Below, piece by piece: positions 45,692 to 54,339 of a stretch of 64,000 bases of DNA. The notes beneath the pieces were generated by a model. That model was given only the letters and a program-made list of their open reading frames with translations, made no database searches and was not told where the DNA came from. The DNA is from Bradyrhizobium sp. ISRA430 (GTDB lineage Bacteria; Pseudomonadota; Alphaproteobacteria; Rhizobiales; Xanthobacteraceae): contig NZ_CP094516.1 of assembly GCF_029909975.1 (NCBI RefSeq), positions 5,580,001-5,644,000 on the forward strand, read 5' to 3'. Numbering within the stretch: position 1 is the stretch's first letter; every line of letters starts with the position of its first letter. A program made the position numbers and the translations under genes.

Positions 45692-46072
45692 TTACTCGCC
45701 GACGGCAGCCGCGCGGTCCTGCTTCTCGACGATACGCGCCGACTTGCCGCGGAGATTGCGGAGATAATAGAGCTTGGCGCGACGCACTTTGCCGCGACGC
45801 ACGACCTTGATTGAGTCGATCATCGGGGAGAGCAGCGGGAACACGCGCTCAACGCCCTCGCCATAGGAGATCTTGCGTACGGTGAAGCTCTCGTTGAGGC
45901 CACCGCCGGAACGGCCGATGCAGACGCCCTCGTAGGCCTGCACGCGGGTGCGGTCGCCTTCGACGACCTTCACATTGACGATCACGGTGTCGCCGGGGGC
46001 GAATTCCGGAATGTCCTTGCCGGCGGAGAGCTTGTCGAATTGCTCTTTTTCGAGCTGCTTGATCAGGTTCAT
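45692..46072 (-). CDS. rplS: 50S ribosomal protein L19
   Basis: This 126-residue protein begins [15 protein letters not shown] and contains [20 protein letters not shown] and [20 protein letters not shown], typical of L19. It sits at the 30S/50S interface of the ribosome. It follows trmD by about 110 bp. A strong terminator closes the unit. Confidence 0.98.
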   Translation of the reverse strand: MNLIKQLEKEQFDKLSAGKDIPEFAPGDTVIVNVKVVEGDRTRVQAYEGVCIGRSGGGLNESFTVRKISYGEGVERVFPLLSPMIDSIKVVRRGKVRRAKLYYLRNLRGKSARIVEKQDRAAAVGE

Positions 46073-46182
46073 GGGTAAATCTCCATCGGCGCGCCCAGCC
46101 TTGAGAAACGGGGGCTGCGCGAAATTCGTCTATCCAGCCATTGCGGATTTGGCCGCTCCTATAAGGCAAGCCAAAGCGTTTG

Positions 46183-46926
46183 TCACCCGTCTGTCTTGTT
46201 TTTTGGCGTTTTTTGGCGTCCGGGCCGATTCGGCGCCTTGGCCCACAAATCCGGCCGCCGGGCCGCCGTCAGCGCCTCGGATTCCGCGCGCCGCCAGGCC
46301 GCGACCTTGGCATGGTCGCCGGAGGTCAGGATTTGAGGGATCGGAACCCCCTCGAAGAGCTGCGGACGGGTATATTGGGGGTACTCCAGCAGTCCATCGG
46401 AAAAGCTCTCATCGGTTCCGGAGGCCTCCTTGCCCATGACCCCCGGCAGGAGCCTGACGCAGGCGTCAATGAGCGCCAAAGCTGCGATTTCGCCGCCCGA
46501 GAGCACGTAATCGCCGATCGAGACCTCCTCGAGGCCCCTTCTGTCGATCACCCGTTGGTCGACGCCCTCGAACCGCCCGCAGACGATCAGCAGGCCGGGG
46601 CCTTGGGCCAGCTCAATGACGCGGGCCTGGGTCAACGGCCGACCCCTTGGGCTCATGAGCAACCGGGGCCGCTCCGGGCCTATCTCCGCGGCATCGATGG
46701 CGGCCGCCAGAATGTCGGCGCGCAGCACCATGCCCGGCCCGCCGCCGGCCGGGGTGTCGTCGACACTGCGGTGACGGTCGGTGGCGGAGGCCCGGATGTC
46801 GCGCGCCTCGAGCTCCCAGAGACCTGATGCCAGCGCTCGCCCGGCCAGGCTCACGCCAAGTGGCCCCGGAAACATGTCCGGAAACAGCGTCAGCACGGTC
46901 GTGCGCCAGGGTGAGGAGGTCGCCAT
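46183..46926 (-). CDS. trmD: tRNA (guanine-37-N1)-methyltransferase
   Basis: This 247-residue SPOUT enzyme methylates N1 of G37 in tRNAs reading CNN codons, preventing +1 frameshifting. It contains [14 protein letters not shown], the trefoil-knot segment [16 protein letters not shown], and [13 protein letters not shown]. It begins at an ATG 82 bp downstream of an MFS transporter gene on the same strand rather than after rimM, where the family's usual operon would place it. Confidence 0.97.
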   Translation of the reverse strand: MATSSPWRTTVLTLFPDMFPGPLGVSLAGRALASGLWELEARDIRASATDRHRSVDDTPAGGGPGMVLRADILAAAIDAAEIGPERPRLLMSPRGRPLTQARVIELAQGPGLLIVCGRFEGVDQRVIDRRGLEEVSIGDYVLSGGEIAALALIDACVRLLPGVMGKEASGTDESFSDGLLEYPQYTRPQLFEGVPIPQILTSGDHAKVAAWRRAESEALTAARRPDLWAKAPNRPGRQKTPKNKTDG

Positions 46927-47008
46927 GGCCGCTCGTTAGGGCATTGCGGCCGAGAGGTCGAGACCCCGTACAACCGCAGGCCCGTCAAAGCCGCCTGCGC
47001 CGCTCGCC

Positions 47009-48214
47009 TCAGGCGCCCGAACGATGCCCCTTGGGCTCGTCGGACAGATGCGATGCCAGCGCAAGTGCCAGCGGACATATCGCAAGTGCCGTTGCGGCGG
47101 TCGCCGCGGTCGCCGGCGCCGGGCCGACGGCGTCGCCCAGCAGGCCGTAGAGCACCGGCGCGATGGCACCCGATCCGATCGTGCCCGTGTAGAACAGCGC
47201 GAAGGCGCGCTCGGTGCGATGCGGCGGTGTGAGCTCGGGGACCGTCCCGTAGAGCACGGAGGATGTGCCGTTGAGCATCACGCCGAGCAGCGGCAGCAGG
47301 ATGATGGCGGGCACGAGGGGCAACACAAGCACGGCCACGATCAGCGCCGCCGTTCCGCCTTCGGTGAGAAGCACGGTACGCAACGTGCCGACGCGTTCGC
47401 CGAGCCAGCCGCACGTGAATTTGCCGGCCGCGCCGCCGATGAAGACAAGCGCGAGAGCGAGACCGTTCGTCGGCAGGGATGCGCCCTTATCGCGCAGCAG
47501 GAAGGGAAGGAACGTGAGAAAGCCCATCCTGACCGCGCTGTCCAATATTCCGATCGCGAGCAGCCAATGGAAGCCGCCGCGGCCGGCGTGAGCCGCCCGC
47601 GATGGGCCGGCCGTCTTGCGTGTGGTCCCGGTCCCGACCGACGGCATCAGCAACGCGATGCCAGCGGCGACGAGCAGGCCTGCCATAGCCAGCAACAACA
47701 GCGCGTGCCGCCACGACATCACCACAAGCAACAGCGCGGTGAGTGCCGGGATCGCCGCTTTGCCGACATCGCCGCTAAAATTGTAGATGCCGAGCGGACC
47801 TCGCGCCGCCTTGCCGTAGGCGCGCGACACTGCAGCCGAGGCAAGCGGATGCTGAGTGCTCGAACCGGCTCCGGACACCAGGAGTGCCGCACCCAGCCCG
47901 ATGACGCCGCCGGACAGCCCGGCGAAGACATAGCCGAGCGCCGCCAGCGCCGTGCCGAGAGCCAGAATGGTCCTCCCGTCGACCCGTTCGGCGATGCGGC
48001 CGGCGGGGATTTGGAGCCCAGCCATCGCGCCGGAATAGAGCCCGCGCATCACCGCCAGCAGCCCGTAGCTCAACGCGAACTCAGTCTGCCAGACCGGCAG
48101 CAGCACGTAGATCAGGTCGGTGTAGCCGTCGTGGATGGCGTGGTTGATGCCCGTCGCCGCGAGCGTGCGGGCGGCGCGGTTGCGTCCAGGCACTTCTGCT
48201 GCCAGGTCAGCCAT
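47009..48214 (-). CDS. MFS transporter, fosmidomycin-resistance-like
   Basis: This 401-residue protein has about 12 membrane helices and begins MADLAAEVPGRNR. Loops such as YVLLPVWQTEFALSYGLLAVMRGLYSGA resemble the Fsr/YfkF-type MFS. The ATG at 48214 has AGGAA 6 nt upstream, which is better placed than the ATG two codons earlier. It is divergent from a LysR regulator gene with 178 bp between, a typical efflux-pump arrangement. The substrate is unknown. Confidence 0.87.
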   Translation of the reverse strand: MADLAAEVPGRNRAARTLAATGINHAIHDGYTDLIYVLLPVWQTEFALSYGLLAVMRGLYSGAMAGLQIPAGRIAERVDGRTILALGTALAALGYVFAGLSGGVIGLGAALLVSGAGSSTQHPLASAAVSRAYGKAARGPLGIYNFSGDVGKAAIPALTALLLVVMSWRHALLLLAMAGLLVAAGIALLMPSVGTGTTRKTAGPSRAAHAGRGGFHWLLAIGILDSAVRMGFLTFLPFLLRDKGASLPTNGLALALVFIGGAAGKFTCGWLGERVGTLRTVLLTEGGTAALIVAVLVLPLVPAIILLPLLGVMLNGTSSVLYGTVPELTPPHRTERAFALFYTGTIGSGAIAPVLYGLLGDAVGPAPATAATAATALAICPLALALASHLSDEPKGHRSGA

Positions 48215-48392
48215 GGGCATTTCCTGCGGGCGAAGACGATCGAGACAGAAAATCTGAGAAACGAAGTTTCGACATGCGGATCCGCGGATAGGGAAAGAGA
48301 AGCAATCCAAATGGCTTGCTTTCAATATGGACCGCTTTCAGCGCTCGTCACAAATCAGTAATAATCGGATCATGAGTTAGAAAATCTGGTGC

Positions 48393-49310
48393 ATGCTCAT
48401 GTTCGTCCCACGTCGCAGCCTGCCGCCCATGAACGCGGTCCGTGCCTTCGAGGCCGCCGCCCGGCTCGGCAGCTTCAAGGAAGCCGCCGTCGAGCTCAGT
48501 GTGACCCATGGTGCGGTCAGCCAGCAGGTTCGTCTCCTGGAGGAATGGCTGGGCGCGCCGGCGCTGTTCCGGCGATCGGTGCGGCGGGTGGTGCTCACGC
48601 CGGCCGGCGCGGCGCTCTTGTCCGAGTTCGGTCCCGCGCTCGATCGCATTTCGGCGGCCGTGCAGCAGCATCGCAAGCGGCGCGGTGAGCCGCCGGCGGC
48701 CGTGCTGCGCGTCAATGCGCTGGCGACGTTCAGCCTGCGTTGGCTGCTTCCGCGCATGAGCCGGTTTCGTGCCGAGCATCCCGATATCGAGGTCCGCCTG
48801 ACCACGTCAAACGATCCGCTGGATGCGTTGCCCGAGTCGTTCGATGTGGTGATCCGCGGTGGTCCGGACAGTTTTCACGGCTTTGCATCGCGCTTCCTGC
48901 TGTCCGAACGCAGGTTGCCGGTGTGCAGTCCGTCACTGCTCGAGCAGCTTCCGCTGGCGGATGTCCCTGATCTCGCGCGCCACACCCTGCTGCACGTCTC
49001 GTCGATGCCGCGATTATGGCGCGACTGGTTGACCGATGCAGGCCAGCCGTCGCTCGAGCCCGCGGCGTCGCTGACGTTTGATCATTTCTATCTGACGATC
49101 CAGGCTGCGCTCGACGGCCTCGGGGTTGCCATGGGACCGACGGCGCTGATTGCCGACGATCTCGCGGCCGGGCGTCTGGTGACGCCGTTTCCCAGGATCA
49201 GCCTGCCGGCGCGCAGCTACTTTGCGTATTTCCCCGAAGGGCGCGACGACGATCCGCATCGCGCCGTGTTCTGCGACTGGCTCGAGCAGCAGGGGCGCCG
49301 CACGGGCTGA
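48393..49310 (+). CDS. LysR family regulator, GcvA type
   Basis: This 305-residue protein has the N-terminal helix-turn-helix PPMNAVRAFEAAARLGSFKEAAVELSVTHG, characteristic of GcvA/AmpR-like regulators, and a substrate-binding domain with VLRVNALATFSLRWLLPRMS. It is divergent from the MFS gene and very likely controls it. It is convergent with rimM with only 6 bp between the stops. The intergenic region upstream has a GCGGATCCGC palindrome near 48287 that could be an operator. Confidence 0.92.
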   Translation: MLMFVPRRSLPPMNAVRAFEAAARLGSFKEAAVELSVTHGAVSQQVRLLEEWLGAPALFRRSVRRVVLTPAGAALLSEFGPALDRISAAVQQHRKRRGEPPAAVLRVNALATFSLRWLLPRMSRFRAEHPDIEVRLTTSNDPLDALPESFDVVIRGGPDSFHGFASRFLLSERRLPVCSPSLLEQLPLADVPDLARHTLLHVSSMPRLWRDWLTDAGQPSLEPAASLTFDHFYLTIQAALDGLGVAMGPTALIADDLAAGRLVTPFPRISLPARSYFAYFPEGRDDDPHRAVFCDWLEQQGRRTG

Positions 49311-49316
49311 GGGCCG

Positions 49317-49829
49317 TTAGCGCTCCTCGCCCTCGATCTCCTGCGGCAGCGCGATCACGACGCGGCCGCCTGCAAGGTCGACCTCGGGCACCACCGCATT
49401 GGAAAACGGCAGCAGCAGCGTCGCGCCTTTGGGCGGCGCAATCTCGATGATGTCGCCGGCACCGAAATTATGGATCGCGACGACGCGGCCGAGCGCGTCG
49501 CCCGTCGTGGTGACGGCGGCGAGCCCGATCAGGTCGGTGTGGTAATATTCGTCTTCATCGGTCGCGGGCAGTTTTTCGCGCGCGACGTAGAGCTCGATGC
49601 CGTTGAGCCGCTCGGCCTCATCGCGGGTCGTGACGCCCTTGAACGTCGCGACCAGATGATCCTTGGCCTCGCGGGCCTGCGCCACCTCGAACTGGCGCTT
49701 GCCGTCCTTGGTGACAAGCGGACCATAGCGCCGCACGGCAAAGGGATCCTCGGTGAAGGTCCACAATTTGACCGCGCCGCGCACACCATGCGCGGCGCCG
49801 ATCCGCGCGACGCAGACCAGCGCCGGCAT
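49317..49829 (-). CDS. rimM: Ribosome maturation factor RimM
   Basis: This 170-residue protein has RimM's N-terminal barrel ([17 protein letters not shown]) and the PRC-barrel with [24 protein letters not shown]. It helps 16S rRNA processing and 30S head assembly around S19. It follows rpsP by 9 bp and is convergent with the LysR gene. In the usual operon trmD would come next, but here it is 2.4 kb away. Confidence 0.96.
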   Translation of the reverse strand: MPALVCVARIGAAHGVRGAVKLWTFTEDPFAVRRYGPLVTKDGKRQFEVAQAREAKDHLVATFKGVTTRDEAERLNGIELYVAREKLPATDEDEYYHTDLIGLAAVTTTGDALGRVVAIHNFGAGDIIEIAPPKGATLLLPFSNAVVPEVDLAGGRVVIALPQEIEGEER

Positions 49830-49838
49830 GGGCTAGCC

Positions 49839-50171
49839 TTACGCCTTCGCGGCGGCTTCGGCCTGCGCCTTGCGCTCCTTGCGCGGCACGGCCTTCTGCG
49901 GGTTGTTACGCGCCTCGCGCTTCTTGACGCCGGCGGCGTCGAGGAAACGCATCACGCGGTCCGACGGCTGCGCGCCCTTGGCGAGCCAGGACTTCACCTT
50001 GTCCATGTCGAGCTTGAGGCGGGTCTCGTTGTCCTTCGGCAGCAGCGGGTTGAAATAGCCGAGACGCTCGATGAAACGGCCATCGCGCGGGAAGCGCGAG
50101 TCGGCGACGACGACGTGATAGACCGGGCGCTTCTTGGTGCCTGCGCGCGCGAGGCGGATAACGACGGACAT
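49839..50171 (-). CDS. rpsP: 30S ribosomal protein S16
   Basis: This 110-residue protein begins [24 protein letters not shown], the S16 signature, and has a charged C-terminal extension rich in A, E and K as is usual in rhizobia. The ATG at 50171 has GGAG upstream. It lies between ffh and rimM; the gap to ffh is filled by a family A repeat. Confidence 0.97.
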   Translation of the reverse strand: MSVVIRLARAGTKKRPVYHVVVADSRFPRDGRFIERLGYFNPLLPKDNETRLKLDMDKVKSWLAKGAQPSDRVMRFLDAAGVKKREARNNPQKAVPRKERKAQAEAAAKA

Positions 50172-50209
50172 GTTGGTCTCCTGAGTAGCTGTTAATTCAA
50201 AGTTCGGTA

Positions 50210-50296
50210 CGTCATTGCGAGGAGCGAAGCGACGAAGCAATCCAGAGCGTTTCCGCGGAAGCGTTTCTGGATTGCTGCGCTTCGCTCGCAATGACG
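50210..50296. repeat. Palindromic repeat, family A, inside the ffh-rpsP spacer
   Basis: CGTCATTGCGAGGAGCGAAGC at the left pairs with the right end GCTTCGCTCGCAATGACG, with one bulge. It occupies most of the 141-bp ffh-rpsP gap, so it is in the transcribed spacer if the genes form one unit. Confidence 0.87.
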
Positions 50297-50312
50297 AGGC
50301 GAGAGAGTGACG

Positions 50313-51869
50313 TCACTTCTTCTTCCCCAGTCCGGGGAAGCCGCCGAGTCCGGGAAGGGTCGGCTTGTTGCTGAGGCCCGTGAGCCCCGGCACATTCGGT
50401 AGGCCCTGGCGCAGGCCCGCGGGCAAATCCTTCGGCAGGTTGGGCAAGCCCTGTCCACCGCCCGCGCCTTGCATCTTCTCCTGCAGCGCCTTCATCTCTT
50501 CAGGCGAGGGCATCTTCATGCCGCCGCCAAACCCCATCGCCTGCGCGATGCCGGCGAGCGGGCCGCGCTTGCCCGATCCCATGGCCTTCATCACGTCGGC
50601 CATGTTCCGGTGCATCTTGAGCAGCTTATTGACGTGCTCGACGCTCTGGCCGCTTCCGGCGGCGATGCGCTTCTTGCGGCTCGCCTTGAGAAGGTCGGGG
50701 TGCCGGCGCTCCTCGCGCGTCATGGAGTCGATGATTGCGACCTGGCGCTTCAAAATCCTGTCGTCGATGCCGGCGGCCGCGATCTGGTTCTTCATCTTGG
50801 AGATGCCGGGCATCATGCCCATCAGCCCGCTGATGCCGCCCATATTGGCCATCTGCAAAAGCTGCTCGCGCATGTCGTTGAGGTCGAACTGGCCCTTGCG
50901 CATCCGCTCGGCGGTGCGCGCGGCCTTCTCGGCGTCGATATTGGCGGCAGCCCGCTCGACCAGCGATACCACGTCGCCCATGCCGAGGATGCGCCCCGCA
51001 ATACGGTCGGGATGGAAATCTTCCAGCGCATCGGTCTTTTCACCGGTGCCGATCAGCTTGATCGGCTTGCCGGTGACCGCGCGCATCGACAGCGCGGCGC
51101 CGCCGCGGCCGTCGCCGTCGACGCGAGTCAGCACGATGCCGGTCAGCCCGACGCGCTGATCGAACGAGCGGGCGAGATTCACGGCGTCCTGGCCGGTAAG
51201 GGAGTCCGCCACTAGCAGCACTTCATGCGGATCGGCGGCGGCTTTGATTGCCGCGGCCTCCGCCATCATCTCTTCGTCGAGCGTGGTGCGGCCGGCGGTG
51301 TCGAGCAGCACGATGTCGTAGCCGCCGAGCTTGCCCGCCTCGAGCGCGCGCTTGGCGATCTGCGGCGGCTGCTGTCCCGCGACGATCGGCAGCGTCGGAA
51401 TGTCGAGATCGCGGCCGAGCACGGCGAGCTGCTCCATCGCCGCCGGGCGGTAGACGTCGAGCGAGGCCATCAGCACCTTGCGCTTGTCGCGCTGGACGAG
51501 GCGGCGGGCGAGCTTTGCGGTGGTGGTGGTTTTGCCGGAGCCCTGGAGGCCAACCATCATGATCGGCACCGGCGGCACCGAATTCACGTCGATGGTCTGG
51601 CCTTCCGCGCCGAGCGTGTTGATAAGCTCGTCATGGACGATCTTGACCACCATCTGGCCGGGCGTCACCGACTTCACGACGGTGGCGCCGATTGCCTGCT
51701 CGCGCACGCGTTCGGTGAAGCTGCGCACCACTTCGAGCGCGACGTCGGCTTCCAGCAGCGCGCGGCGCACCTCGCGCATCGCGGCGTCGACGTCCTTTTC
51801 GGTCAGCGCACCGCGCCCCGTCAGACGATCGAGGATGCCGCCAAGCCTTTCCGACAGATTGTCGAACAA
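50313..51869 (-). CDS. ffh: Signal recognition particle protein Ffh
   Basis: This 518-residue GTPase has the N domain, the G domain with MVGLQGSGKTTTTAKLARRL (about residues 103-122), the DTAGR box, TRVDGDGRGG, and a methionine-rich M domain with GKRGPLAGIAQAMGFGGGM. It binds signal peptides and 4.5S RNA and works with FtsY, whose gene is also in this window. Its C-terminus is glycine/proline rich and ends GLGKKK. It is first in the order ffh-rpsP-rimM. Confidence 0.98.
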   Translation of the reverse strand: MFDNLSERLGGILDRLTGRGALTEKDVDAAMREVRRALLEADVALEVVRSFTERVREQAIGATVVKSVTPGQMVVKIVHDELINTLGAEGQTIDVNSVPPVPIMMVGLQGSGKTTTTAKLARRLVQRDKRKVLMASLDVYRPAAMEQLAVLGRDLDIPTLPIVAGQQPPQIAKRALEAGKLGGYDIVLLDTAGRTTLDEEMMAEAAAIKAAADPHEVLLVADSLTGQDAVNLARSFDQRVGLTGIVLTRVDGDGRGGAALSMRAVTGKPIKLIGTGEKTDALEDFHPDRIAGRILGMGDVVSLVERAAANIDAEKAARTAERMRKGQFDLNDMREQLLQMANMGGISGLMGMMPGISKMKNQIAAAGIDDRILKRQVAIIDSMTREERRHPDLLKASRKKRIAAGSGQSVEHVNKLLKMHRNMADVMKAMGSGKRGPLAGIAQAMGFGGGMKMPSPEEMKALQEKMQGAGGGQGLPNLPKDLPAGLRQGLPNVPGLTGLSNKPTLPGLGGFPGLGKKK

Positions 51870-51917
51870 TGCCGTTGTCCCTTGTCCTGCTCGCGCAGGG
51901 TTGCCTCGTTCACCGCT

Positions 51918-52019
51918 GTCATGCCCCGGCTTGACCGGGGCATCCAGTACGCCGCGGCTTCTCGGTTCAAGCCGAGCTGCCTCCGGAATACTGGATCACC
52001 CGCATTCGCGGGTGATGAC
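51918..52019. repeat. Palindromic intergenic repeat, family B
   Basis: It begins GTCATGCCCCGGC and ends GCGGGTGATGAC. The right half is the short hairpin CACCCGCATTCGCGGGTG, in contrast to the copies at 2348 and 60690, where the apex carries a 16-bp palindrome. 'ggcatccagtacgccgcggcttct' is shared with 57463. Confidence 0.87.
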
Positions 52020-52334
52020 CCTCAATGTGCCTTGGCGCATTGCCCCAAGACGTTATTCCAAACACCTTTGCGCCCGAGGGCGCACAGCGCTGTCGGGCGT
52101 TGACCTCTGGCCTCCAGGACCAGTCGGCGGGTCGAAAAGAAAGCCTTTCCGAGAAAGTGCGCGGGGTTAAACGCCGCTCACGCCCAAAAGTCAAGGAAAG
52201 TTAGGGCGCCAAAGCGCATTTGGTAGGGTAACGCTCTGAAAATATAGTTCTTTTGGTGGCGGGTTCCAATTCCCGGAGCTCCGCCCATATAGCCGGTGAT
52301 GACCTATCTCCGTTATCATCGCTAAAGCCCGCCC
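52020..52334. other. Intergenic stretch before the metallo-hydrolase
   Basis: Together with the adjacent family B element this fills the gap between ffh and the metallo-hydrolase gene. I see no gene. The promoters of both divergent genes must be in this gap. Confidence 0.5.
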
Positions 52335-53399
52335 GTGCCGATCACCCGCCGCCGCCTGTTTGGACTGCTCGCCGGGGCCGGCGCACTGGTCGGCATTCCA
52401 TCCCTTTGGATGTCTCGCATGAAAACCTATGACGGACCCGTCTCCGACCATTTCAATGGTCTGCATTTCTTTGATCCCGACGGCGTGCCGCCAAAGTCGC
52501 TTGCGGAGGTTTTCCGCTGGCAGTTCGGCGGCGGGCGCCAGCGCGCGACGTGGCCGGACTGGGCGCCGAGCCCCTACGCCGACACGCCGCCCGCGCGCGT
52601 CGACGGCGACAGGGTGCGGCTCTCCTTCGTCGGCCATGCGAGCTGGCTGATCCAGACCGGCGGCCTCAACATCCTCATCGATCCCGTCTGGTCGATGCGG
52701 GTCTCGCCGGTCGGCTTCGCCGGACCGAAGCGGCACAACGATCCCGGCATCGCCTTTGACAAGTTGCCGAAGATCGATGTCGTGCTGGTCTCGCACGGGC
52801 ACTACGATCATCTCGACATCGCGACGCTGTCGCGGCTCGCCAAGAACTTTGCCCCGCGCGTGGTCACGCCGCTCGGCAATGACGTGACGATGCGCGGCGC
52901 CGATCCCACGATCAAGGTGGAAGGCTTCGACTGGCACGATCGCGTCGAGCTCGGCGGCGGCCTGACCGCGACGCTGGTGCCGACCCGGCACTGGTCGGCG
53001 CGCGGCATGTTCGACCGCAACAAGGCGCTGTGGGCGAGTTTTGTGCTGGAGACGCCAGCCGGCAAGATCTACGTTGTCTGTGATTCCGGTTACGGCGAGG
53101 GCCAGCACTTTCGTCGCGTCGCCGAGGCGCACGGGCCGTTACGTCTGGCGATCCTTCCCATCGGCGCCTATGAGCCGCGCTGGTTCATGCGCGACCAGCA
53201 CATGAATCCGGAAGACGCGGTGAAAGCACTGCTGGACTGCGGCGCGCAAGCCGCGCTCGGCCATCATCACGGGACGTTCCAGCTCACCGACGAAGCGATC
53301 GACGCGCCGGCCAAGGCTTTGGTCGAGGCGCTCGATGCAGCGAAGATTCCGCAGGAGCGGTTCGTGGCGATGAAGCCGGGGCAGGTGGTGGAGATTTAA
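52335..53399 (+). CDS. MBL-fold metallo-hydrolase (NAPE-PLD/UlaG-like), exported
   Basis: This 354-residue protein starts at a GTG and has a Tat-like leader TRRRLFGLLAGAGALVG. The beta-lactamase fold has VSHGHYDHLD, which supplies the HxHxDH zinc ligands, and VGHASWLIQTGGLNILIDPVW. It resembles bacterial N-acylphosphatidylethanolamine phospholipase D-like hydrolases, which cleave phosphodiesters. With the leader it may work in the periplasm. The neighbours are unrelated to lipid metabolism, so the substrate is unknown. Confidence 0.88.
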   Translation: MPITRRRLFGLLAGAGALVGIPSLWMSRMKTYDGPVSDHFNGLHFFDPDGVPPKSLAEVFRWQFGGGRQRATWPDWAPSPYADTPPARVDGDRVRLSFVGHASWLIQTGGLNILIDPVWSMRVSPVGFAGPKRHNDPGIAFDKLPKIDVVLVSHGHYDHLDIATLSRLAKNFAPRVVTPLGNDVTMRGADPTIKVEGFDWHDRVELGGGLTATLVPTRHWSARGMFDRNKALWASFVLETPAGKIYVVCDSGYGEGQHFRRVAEAHGPLRLAILPIGAYEPRWFMRDQHMNPEDAVKALLDCGAQAALGHHHGTFQLTDEAIDAPAKALVEALDAAKIPQERFVAMKPGQVVEI

Positions 53400-53417
53400 C
53401 TCTCCACGTAAAGACTC

Positions 53418-53579
53418 GTCGTCCCGGACAAGCGCGCCTCAAGCGCGCGCAGATCCGGGACCCATAACCACAGGATTCTGTTTGGCGAAGTCTCGGGGTT
53501 ATCTGCTTCGCGCCACAACCACTTCCTGTGGTTATGGGTCCCGGCCCCCGTGCGCAATTGCGCACTCGGCCGGGACGAC
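53418..53579. repeat. Palindromic repeat, family D, with 16-bp apical palindrome
   Basis: The outer arms GTCGTCCCGG and CCGGGACGAC bound the element. A long internal stem pairs GGGACCCATAACCACAGGA with TCCTGTGGTTATGGGTCCC. Near the right end the stem GTCCCGGCC (53538-53546) with GGCCGGGAC (53568-53576) is capped by GTGCGCAATTGCGCAC (53550-53565). Confidence 0.85.
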
Positions 53580-53617
53580 ACTGATATTGTTGCGGCAGTG
53601 TGCCTCTTGCGAGCGCT

Positions 53618-54334
53618 TTACTGCCCCGGCTTGATCGCCCAGCTCACATTCACCGTCACCGTCAGCGTTTCCTCGCCGGGCGCAACGGCGGCCGGCGCGG
53701 CGGCCATCGGCGCAGTGGCCATCCGGCCCTTGAACAGCGGCACCGGGCCGCCGCCTTCGGAGACGCTGAGCGGCGCGCCTAACGTGACGCCGGCGGCCTT
53801 GGCGTAGATCTCGGCCTTGCGGCGGGCATCGGCCACAGCCTGTTCGCGGGCACCGTCGAGCAGCTTCGAGGCCTGGGTCACCTCGAAGGAGATGTTGCCG
53901 ATGTCATTGGCGCCGGCGCTGACCAGCGTGTCGATGATGCCAGCGACTTTCGTCACGTCGCGAATCTTGACGGTGACGCGATTGCTGGCGCGGAAGCCGA
54001 CCACGGGCGAGGCGCCGCTGGATCGGTTCGGCGCATATTGCGGCTGCAGCGACAGCCGCGAGGTCCGATAGTCCTTCTCGTCAATGCCGGCGCCCTTCAG
54101 CGCCAGCAGCACCTTGCCCATCGCGGCGTTGTTGGCGTCGGCGGCCTCCTTCGCCGTCTTGGCGTCATTGGCGACGCCCGCGTCGAGCTGCGCGAGGTCA
54201 GGGGCCGCGGACACCGAGGCTTCGCCGCTGACCGAGATCACGGACGGGAAATCGTCGGCGCAGGCCGGCACGCTCAGTAGCGTGGTGGCGAGGACGGCGG
54301 CTAGAACGGATGTCAGCGCGGCGGGCTTTTTCAT
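53618..54334 (-). CDS. SIMPL domain (DUF541) periplasmic protein
   Basis: From the ATG at 54334 the frame gives 238 residues with a signal peptide ending at ACADD. The SIMPL domain has VISVSGEASVSAAPDLAQLD and VTVKIRDVTKVAGIIDTLV, with the C-terminal ADARRKAEIYAKAAGVTLG. SIMPL proteins form periplasmic oligomers implicated in stress. The gene follows an exported GyrI-like protein by 5 bp, so they form an operon. An in-frame GTG three codons upstream is a less likely start. Confidence 0.88.
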   Translation of the reverse strand: MKKPAALTSVLAAVLATTLLSVPACADDFPSVISVSGEASVSAAPDLAQLDAGVANDAKTAKEAADANNAAMGKVLLALKGAGIDEKDYRTSRLSLQPQYAPNRSSGASPVVGFRASNRVTVKIRDVTKVAGIIDTLVSAGANDIGNISFEVTQASKLLDGAREQAVADARRKAEIYAKAAGVTLGAPLSVSEGGGPVPLFKGRMATAPMAAAPAAVAPGEETLTVTVNVSWAIKPGQ

Positions 54335-54339
54335 CGGTC

